Part shown: one piece after another, positions 13,360 through 18,865 of the stretch
How positions within the stretch are numbered: position 1 is the stretch's first letter
Layout of the letters: each line of letters starts with the position of its first letter
NCBI GenBank assembly: GCA_937902445.1
Contig: CALELJ010000286.1
Coordinates: forward strand, 1-18,865
Length of the DNA: 18,865 bases
Reading direction: 5' to 3'
Origin: an uncultured Treponema sp.
GTDB lineage: Bacteria; Spirochaetota; Spirochaetia; Treponematales; Treponemataceae
Position numbers and translations under genes: made by a program
The notes under the pieces: generated by a model
The model's database searches: none
Seen by the model: only the letters and a program-made list of their open reading frames with translations
Told to the model about the DNA's origin: nothing

Positions 13360-14219
13360 ATGGCGGAACTTTTGACAATTCAGAATCTGTGTGCCGATAT
13401 CGGAACAAAGTCCATTCTCAAGGACATCAATCTTACAATCAACCGGGAGAAACCCACGTTCTCATGGGACCAAACGGTGCAGGTAAGTCAACTTTGGGCT
13501 ATACACTCATGGGAAGCCCTGAATATACAATCACTGGCGGAAAGATCCTTTTCAATGGAAAGGACATTACGGAATTTACTGCAGACCTTCGTGCCAAGGA
13601 AGGCATTTTCTTAAGTTTCCAGGAGCCCCTTGAAGTTCCGGGTGTATCCCTTGAATCCTTCATCCGCTCAAGCATGCAGCAGGTTACAGGTCAGAAGATC
13701 AAGCTGATGCAGTTCTCAAAGGAACTAGAAAAGAACATGGACATCCTCAAGATGAACCATTCCTATGCTGAACGCGACCTCAACGTTGGTTTTTCCGGCG
13801 GTGAAAAAAAGAAGAGCGAAATACTCCAGCTTCTGATGCTCAAGCCAAAATTTGCGATTCTCGATGAAACAGACAGCGGCCTTGATGTTGACGCATGCCG
13901 CACAGTAAGCAAGGGAATTGAAGAATACATGAAGAGTGTAGGCGGATCACTTTTGATCATCACGCATTCCACAAGAATCCTTGAAAGCCTCAAGGTTGAC
14001 AAGACACACATCATGGTCAAGGGTAAACTTGTCCACACTGGTGACGGTTCCCTTGTTCAGGAAATCAACGAACACGGATTCGACAAGTTCATTCCACAGG
14101 AAGTCAAGGACGAAGAAAGAAAGGCTGCTCTTGCCGCCGCTGCCAAAGCCGCAATGGATGCCATCAAGAATTCTGTAAGCAAAGAAGATCTGCAGGACCA
14201 GCTTAAGGAAAGCAAGTAA
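13360..14219 (+). CDS. sufC: SufC, Fe-S cluster assembly ATPase, interrupted by a one-base frameshift
   Basis: SufC is the ABC-type ATPase of the SufBCD scaffold. The ATG at 13360 (AGGGA upstream) starts a correct N-terminus (MAELLTIQNLCADIGTKSIL to TINR), but at the G run 13445-13447 the frame is lost. The rest of the protein continues in the -1 frame with Walker A (MGPNGAGKST), the Q-loop region LSFQEPLEVPGV, the signature FSGGEKKKSE and Walker B (KFAILDETDSGLD). Adding one G restores INRGETHVLMGPNGAG exactly, to a protein of 286 residues, slightly longer than usual through an alanine- and lysine-rich tail. Without repair the first frame ends at 13614. The stop overlaps the sufB start by one base. 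A sequencing or assembly error is more likely than true loss, because everything else is intact. No standard slippery heptamer is seen. Confidence 0.88.
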
Positions 14220-15634
14220 TGTCAAACGAAAAGACAAAAGTTAATGAAATAGACAGAAGCCTCTACGATTTCCGCTACGAAGAAAAGGATGAGGAATTCT
14301 ACAAGATCCGTGCGGGTCTGGACGACTCCATTGTAGAAAAGCTCAGCCAGGATAAGGAAGACCCTGAATGGATGAAAGAGTTCCGCTTAAAGTCCCTCCA
14401 TCTTTTCAACAGCATCAACGAACCTGAATGGGGACCGGACATCCGCGACCTGGACATTCAGAAAATCGTTACATATGTAAAAGCAAAGACGGACATGGCT
14501 ACAACCTGGGAAGATGTTCCTGAAGATATCAAGAATACATTTGAAAAGCTCGGCATTCCTGAAGCTGAACGCAAGAGCCTTGCCGGTGTAGGTGCCCAGT
14601 ACGACAGTGAAGTTGTATACCACAATGTTCAGGAAGATGTCGCAGCACAGGGTGTCATCTACACAGATTTTGAAAGCGCACTCAAAAGCCCTGAATGGGG
14701 ACCAATGGTAAAGGAATACTTCATGCACCTTGTTCCTCCGACGGACCACAAGTTTGCCGCCCTTCACGGAGCAGTATGGTCAGGCGGTTCTTTCGTCTAT
14801 GTTCCAAAGAACGTAAAGGTAAAGATTCCTCTCCAGTCATACTTCCGCCTCAATGCAGCAGGGGCTGGTCAGTTTGAGCATACACTCATCATCGTAGACG
14901 AAGGTGCGGACCTTCACTTTATCGAAGGATGTTCCGCTCCTAAATACAATGTGGCAAACCTACATGCAGGATGCGTAGAACTTTACGTAAAGAAGAACGC
15001 AAGACTCAGATATTCTACAATTGAAAACTGGTCAAAGAACATGTACAACCTGAACACCAAGCGTGCCATCGTTGAAGAAAACGGCCGCATGGAATGGGTC
15101 AGCGGTTCTTTTGGAAGCCACATTTCATACCTTTATCCTATGACGATCCTCAAGGGCGACAATGCTACCTGTGAATTTACCGGAATCACTTTTGCGGGTG
15201 CTGGTCAGAACCTTGATACCGGTGCAAAGATGGTACACATCGGAAAGAACACAAGCACTGTCATCAACACAAAGTCCATTTCCAAAAGCGGCGGAGCATG
15301 TACATACAGAAGCGCCATTGTGGTAAACGAGAGCGCAAAGCATTCGAAGGCCAGCGTTGACTGTTCAAGCCTGATGCTGGACAACGAAAGCCGCAGCGAC
15401 ACAGTTCCTGCCATGAACATCATGACTGACGACTGTGATGTTGGACACGAAGCAAAGATCGGACGCATTTCAAACAAGGCCATCTTCTATCTCATGAGCC
15501 GTGGAATCAGCGAGGAAGATGCCCGTGCAATGATCGTAAGCGGTTTTGCAAATCCTGTCAGCAAGGAACTTCCTCTTGAATATGCCGTTGAAATGAACAA
15601 TTTGATTCAGCTTGAAATGAAGGGACAGGGTTAA
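14219..15634 (+). CDS. sufB: SufB, Fe-S cluster scaffold protein
   Basis: The 471-residue SufB is the main scaffold of the SufBC2D complex, on which Fe-S clusters are built from sulfur delivered by SufS. Residues seen as essential in the Escherichia coli protein are conserved: C382 (SVDCSSLM, equal to C405), H410 and E411 (VGHEAKIG, equal to H433 and E434). The N-terminal part (WMKEFRLKSLHLFNS...PEWGPD) and the AALHGAVWSGGSFVYVPK stretch are typical. The length is that of the family. The ATG overlaps the sufC stop by one base (TAATG), so translation is coupled. Confidence 0.96.
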   Translation: MSNEKTKVNEIDRSLYDFRYEEKDEEFYKIRAGLDDSIVEKLSQDKEDPEWMKEFRLKSLHLFNSINEPEWGPDIRDLDIQKIVTYVKAKTDMATTWEDVPEDIKNTFEKLGIPEAERKSLAGVGAQYDSEVVYHNVQEDVAAQGVIYTDFESALKSPEWGPMVKEYFMHLVPPTDHKFAALHGAVWSGGSFVYVPKNVKVKIPLQSYFRLNAAGAGQFEHTLIIVDEGADLHFIEGCSAPKYNVANLHAGCVELYVKKNARLRYSTIENWSKNMYNLNTKRAIVEENGRMEWVSGSFGSHISYLYPMTILKGDNATCEFTGITFAGAGQNLDTGAKMVHIGKNTSTVINTKSISKSGGACTYRSAIVVNESAKHSKASVDCSSLMLDNESRSDTVPAMNIMTDDCDVGHEAKIGRISNKAIFYLMSRGISEEDARAMIVSGFANPVSKELPLEYAVEMNNLIQLEMKGQG

Positions 15635-15650
15635 GGTGGAGGAGTAAAAA

Positions 15651-16685
15651 ATGAAAGTAAATAATTTTCCATCTTTGACATGGAACTTCTTAAAGATAAA
15701 CAATACGGAACTTGGCGGTCTTGAAGGCATTCAGGCGGAACCTTCTGTTTCTCTGGTTGACGGTGTTGCCGTTTCTGGAGCAGATGATTCTTTTGCATCG
15801 ATTGCAACCGGTATGGGTGATGAATTTGATTCCGCCTATGATGCCCTTAAGCTCAAGGCAAGAAATTTTGCTGTCGCTTCAGGTAAGAAGACGGACACTG
15901 TTCGCTTTGAATATTCCGCAGAAAAAGAAAGCTGCGTTGATGAAATCCAGATAAAGGCAAATGAAGGTAGTGAAAGCAATTTCATTTTTGTGTTCAAGTC
16001 TTCTGAAAATTTCGACGGAACAATCGGTGCAAGAATCCGTGTTGTTGCGGAAGAAAATGCTGTTGTCCGCATCGGTCTTGTAAATCTTTGCGGAAAGAAT
16101 GCAAGGACTTTTGTTTCTTTTGGAAGCCGTGCCGCAGACAATGCGACTGTAGAAACTACAGAAATCATCCTTGGCGGAAAGGAAAACATCTGGGGAAACC
16201 ACAATGCCCTTGAAGGATACAAGGCACACTTCAACGGTCACAACGCATATCTTGTAAATGACCAGGAAAGCCTTGATGTAAATTATGTTTCATTGCATAC
16301 AGGCCGTGAAACGGAAAGCACAATGGCTGTCGATGGTGTTGTGGACGGAACTGGAAAAAAGACCTGGCGCGGAACCATCGACTTCAAGAACGGTTGTGCG
16401 GAAAGCAAGGGTGATGAGCAGGAAAATGTTCTTCTTCTTGATCCAAAGGTTGTCAACAAAAGCCTTCCAGTAATCCTTTGTGATGAAGAGGCTGTTGAAG
16501 GCCGCCATGGAGCTTCCATCGGTCGCCTTGGAAAGGAAATTCTTTTCTACATGCAGAGCCGAGGTGTTGATGAAAAGACTGCACAGAACCTTATGATCCG
16601 TGCAAAGATAAATACTGCCTCACGCTGCCTTGGTGATGAAAAGACAGCTGATGAAGTCATGGATTTCATCGGCAGGGAAGACTGA
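15651..16685 (+). CDS. sufD: SufD, Fe-S cluster assembly protein
   Basis: The 344-residue SufD forms a heterodimer with SufB and helps iron entry into the scaffold. It is more divergent than SufB, as is common. The C-terminal core with H286 in VEGRHGASIGRLGKEILFYMQSRG is the diagnostic segment, with the preceding beta-helix (WRGTIDFKNG, ENVLLLDPKV). The start is set by GGAGGAG eight bases before ATG, 16 bases after sufB. It is somewhat short compared with the Escherichia coli protein. No sufS or sufU follows; the cysteine desulfurase must be encoded elsewhere. Confidence 0.92.
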   Translation: MKVNNFPSLTWNFLKINNTELGGLEGIQAEPSVSLVDGVAVSGADDSFASIATGMGDEFDSAYDALKLKARNFAVASGKKTDTVRFEYSAEKESCVDEIQIKANEGSESNFIFVFKSSENFDGTIGARIRVVAEENAVVRIGLVNLCGKNARTFVSFGSRAADNATVETTEIILGGKENIWGNHNALEGYKAHFNGHNAYLVNDQESLDVNYVSLHTGRETESTMAVDGVVDGTGKKTWRGTIDFKNGCAESKGDEQENVLLLDPKVVNKSLPVILCDEEAVEGRHGASIGRLGKEILFYMQSRGVDEKTAQNLMIRAKINTASRCLGDEKTADEVMDFIGRED

Positions 16686-16701
16686 TAGATTTTGAATGGA
16701 A

Positions 16702-16734
16702 CCCCGGTGATGGAACATTGCCGGGGATTTTTTT
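16702..16734 (+). terminator. Rho-independent terminator of sufCBD
   Basis: CCCCGG (16702-16707) and CCGGGG (16721-16726) form a GC-rich 6-bp stem with a 13-base loop, followed by A and seven T. The T-tract runs into the stop codon of the convergent response regulator gene (16733-16735). Confidence 0.8.
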
Positions 16735-17419
16735 AACCGTTCTTTTTATAAAGCATGCAGGGACGACCACCAGTTTCATAGTTGATGTCTTCCGCTATGA
16801 TTTTCTTCTGCACAAGGTAATTCATATAGTGCCGGATCGTGACGATGGAGATTTTTAGCTTGTCTGCAATCATGTCCGCAGTCTGCCATCCAGTATTTTC
16901 ATCAAAGAAATTCATTACTGTTGAAAGTGTTTTTCTGTTTATTCCTTTGGGATATTCTGTTTCTCTGGATACTGTTTTTGAGTCCTGCGTGTTTGACATG
17001 AGGAGATCAATGCTTTTCTGATCGAGAATGGTGTTTTCCTTTAGAGCTTTGTTCTGTGCCATGAATTTTTCAAGAGCAACGGAAAAACGTTCCATGGTGA
17101 AAGGCTTTATCAGATAATCCAGAACTCCAAGATGCATGGTGTTTTCAAGTGTCTGCGTATCATTTGCCGCTGTCACCATTATTACCTCAGATGAAATTTT
17201 TCTTTCACGTATGGCTTTCAAAGTCTCAACTCCATCCATGACCGGCATGAACACGTCCAGCACGATGAGATCAACTGTGTTGTTGTCAAGAAATGAAAGT
17301 GCTTCGTCTCCATTTTTACATACGGAACTCACGGTGAAATTTTTATTTTGCTTCACGTACTGCTCGTTGATCATAGCAACCATTGGATCATCTTCCACAA
17401 TCAAAACCTTGTAAGCCAT
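16733..17419 (-). CDS. Response regulator, CitB/DcuR family
   Basis: The 228-residue protein has a receiver domain at 1-120 with acidic pocket D10-D11, phosphorylation site D55 (LIVLDVFMPVMDG), T83 and K105 (LIKPF). A C-terminal helix-turn-helix at about 165-220 (GWQTADMIADKLKISIVTIRHYMNYL then TGGRPCMLYK) is the arrangement of CitB/DcuR/DctR-type regulators of carboxylic acid transport and metabolism. GGAG precedes the ATG. It lies 31 bases behind the sensor kinase gene in the same operon and is expected to be phosphorylated by it. The likely target is the gene beginning just past 18865, upstream of the kinase. Ligand and targets are inferred from family and position. Confidence 0.9.
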   Translation of the reverse strand: MAYKVLIVEDDPMVAMINEQYVKQNKNFTVSSVCKNGDEALSFLDNNTVDLIVLDVFMPVMDGVETLKAIRERKISSEVIMVTAANDTQTLENTMHLGVLDYLIKPFTMERFSVALEKFMAQNKALKENTILDQKSIDLLMSNTQDSKTVSRETEYPKGINRKTLSTVMNFFDENTGWQTADMIADKLKISIVTIRHYMNYLVQKKIIAEDINYETGGRPCMLYKKNG

Positions 17420-17450
17420 TTCTGTTACTCCATAGGATTTTTTTAAAATT

Positions 17451-18725
17451 TCATTTATTTAATTTTACCGTAAAACAAGAACCTTTCCCAACCTGTGACT
17501 CAACGAAGATCTCACCGCCAAGGCTTTCAATCAGCTGTTTTGTGTGGAAAAGCCCGACTCCTCTTCCGCTGCCTTTTGTGGAAAATCCATTATCGAAAAT
17601 TTTATCTATGAATCCTTCAGCAATACCAGTACCTGAATCCTGAACTGTCAGAAGCATCTTTCCACTGCTTGTGTAGATGCCTACGGAAAGTTCCTTTGTG
17701 GTACTGTTTGACGTGTTCATTGAATCCAATGCGTTGTCGATCAGGTTTCCCGTGATTGTCACAAGGGCTTCTGACGGGATGTCTATGTCGTCCTGGTTGA
17801 AATGAGTATGTTCATTAAGGGTGAACTTTACGTTGCATTCACTTGCCCGTGCGATTTTACCTATCAGCAAAGCCGCAAGAGATGGGTTCTGTATGTTGTG
17901 CATTACAAAGGTGACTGTTTCTTTCTGGATTATCGAAATGTTCTGGATGTATTTCTGGGCCTGCTCATATTGTCCTATCTGAATGAGTCCAAGTATTACG
18001 TGAAGCTTGTTTGTAAAATCGTGGTTGTTTGCCCTCATGGAATCGACAAGAAATTTTGTTCCCTCAAAGTCTTCTGTAAAATCAAGGAACTGTTTTTTTA
18101 TTTTTTTTGAAAGGCGGGCGCATATTGAAATTTCAATCAAGATGGCACCGAATGTTACCAGAAGGAAAAGCAATACAGTGTGGCTTGTTACTGTGTGCAT
18201 TGTGGTTTTTAACTGGATGGTCATGATGAAACCTTCATAGTTTCCATCCTCGTCATAAACGGCAGAATAAGTTCTTCGCTGTGGACCTGAAGGACCGTTG
18301 GAATTTTCAATGAAATAATCGGACGGCATTTTCGAAAAATCAGGATGGCTTCCGTCGTATCCGGTGTTGATAAGTTCGTGTCTTGTGTGGTAGATGCGCA
18401 TGTTGTTTTTGTCTACAACGGAAAAAATGTCTACGCCTGCCAGATCTTTTGCAACACCATCAAGGTAAGCGCATAGTTCCGGCTGACTTAGATCTTTTGT
18501 AAAGTTGTAGAGCCTTGAAACCAGGGCCGTAATGTTCTGCAGATTCTGATTGAAGGATTTTCTGTTTGCCTTGATGTTTATGAAAAGTCCTCCAAAACTC
18601 AGCAGGATTGTGATGGTGATAATGAGTGTGATTTGTGTTCTTATGATCACCTTTCTAAGGTTGTTGAGATTGTCTTTTGTGTTTTTTGACGCCCTGGTCT
18701 TTTTCATACCACGGTAGTTTAACAT
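17451..18725 (-). CDS. Sensor histidine kinase, CitA/DcuS family, without cytoplasmic PAS domain
   Basis: The 424-residue kinase has two membrane segments (about 31-50 and 183-204) enclosing a periplasmic sensor domain of about 130 residues. In the cytoplasm, the SpoOB-like dimerisation helix carries the phospho-acceptor H235 in NNHDFTNKLHVILGLIQ, close to the family pattern HEFxNKLHxIxGL. The ATPase domain follows with N331 (NLIDNALDS), DSGTGI at 363-368, FDNGFSTKG and GRGVGL at 387-392. Only about 30 residues separate the second membrane helix from the histidine, so the cytoplasmic PAS domain usual in CitA and DcuS is absent. Start: ATG at 18725 or the in-frame ATG at 18707 (MKKTRA); neither has a strong ribosome site. 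Citrate, malate or another dicarboxylate is the likely ligand by family only. Confidence 0.9.
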   Translation of the reverse strand: MLNYRGMKKTRASKNTKDNLNNLRKVIIRTQITLIITITILLSFGGLFINIKANRKSFNQNLQNITALVSRLYNFTKDLSQPELCAYLDGVAKDLAGVDIFSVVDKNNMRIYHTRHELINTGYDGSHPDFSKMPSDYFIENSNGPSGPQRRTYSAVYDEDGNYEGFIMTIQLKTTMHTVTSHTVLLFLLVTFGAILIEISICARLSKKIKKQFLDFTEDFEGTKFLVDSMRANNHDFTNKLHVILGLIQIGQYEQAQKYIQNISIIQKETVTFVMHNIQNPSLAALLIGKIARASECNVKFTLNEHTHFNQDDIDIPSEALVTITGNLIDNALDSMNTSNSTTKELSVGIYTSSGKMLLTVQDSGTGIAEGFIDKIFDNGFSTKGSGRGVGLFHTKQLIESLGGEIFVESQVGKGSCFTVKLNK

Positions 18726-18803
18726 AAAAAAAGATAATTAAATGCTTTTGAAAGTAAAAAAAATGGACATGGAATCTTTCCCCTTTTTATTACTTACAAA
18801 AAA

Positions 18804-18855
18804 TTGAAAGTTTTTTTTCAGGGTGTATTATTGCCATCAGCTTCTGTAAAGGAAG
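18804..18855 (+). promoter_or_regulatory. Promoter and ribosome site for a gene starting beyond the right edge
   Basis: TTGAAA (18804-18809) and TATTAT (18826-18831) are 16 bases apart, and AAAGGAAG at 18848-18855 is a good ribosome site. The window ends ten bases later, where a start codon would be expected. The stretch 18726-18803 holds nothing else I can recognise, and no clear promoter for the kinase gene is visible. Confidence 0.55.
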
Positions 18856-18865
18856 TAAAAAAGTT

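Noticed and set aside
13389..13447. GTG start at 13389 giving an intact SufC-like frame
   Set aside because: The first 19 or so residues from this start (MCRYRNKVHSQGHQSYNQP) are not SufC-like, while the other frame gives a perfect SufC N-terminus from 13360.
13441..13450. Programmed -1 frameshift site in sufC
   Set aside because: A -1 shift would restore the protein, but there is no X-XXY-YYZ heptamer, no clear upstream ribosome-like stimulator, and SufC is not known for recoding.

Overview
The window looks like the chromosome of a host-associated spirochaete, most likely Treponema. Support is the moderately low GC, A-rich promoters, the gene set (SUF system, PTS-type IIA, a Treponema-like 492-residue unknown) and general codon style. 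No phylogenetic marker gene is present, so this is an inference from overall impression and not a proof.

Layout. 1-708: the C-terminal part of acetolactate synthase large subunit (ilvB), cut by the window edge. 829-2799: a two-gene unit of a large unknown protein and a PtsN-like PTS IIA protein. 2899-5629: transketolase (tkt) followed by a DUF4867 sugar-metabolism-type protein. They are separated by a dense run of hairpins and closed by a bidirectional terminator; the tkt promoter carries a perfect 14-bp palindrome. 5731-8419: a reverse-strand operon of an aldo/keto reductase (YghZ/Gpr type) and an iron-dependent alcohol dehydrogenase, divergent from an AdhR-like MerR regulator. The intergenic region is a textbook MerR promoter with a 19-bp spacer, and the regulator keeps the cysteine known to sense carbonyls in AdhR. 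8422-10158: YkgJ-type cysteine cluster protein and dGTPase (reverse). 10240-11265: threonine aldolase (forward), sharing a divergent promoter with dgt.

11285-13300 is the most accessory-looking part. It holds a VapBC toxin-antitoxin pair with a clear autoregulatory operator, a membrane-anchored or secreted NUC1-type nuclease, a tRNA-Arg(TCT) with promoter and terminator, and a cluster of tandem and inverted repeats. 13360-16685 is the sufCBD operon for Fe-S cluster assembly. Its promoter overlaps an inverted repeat, and sufC carries an apparent one-base deletion that breaks the reading frame before the Walker A motif. 16733-18725 is a CitA/DcuS-CitB/DcuR-type two-component system that lacks the usual cytoplasmic PAS domain. 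It faces away from a promoter and ribosome site for a gene that starts just past the right edge.

Most genes are ordinary metabolism. The best candidates for something less described are the local regulatory designs (carbonyl-responsive MerR switch, shared self-complementary -35 element, two probably leaderless mRNAs, tkt and suf operators), the hairpin array between tkt and the DUF4867 gene, and the 492-residue unknown protein paired with a PTS IIA domain. I found no CRISPR array, prophage, insertion sequence or obvious new defence system.
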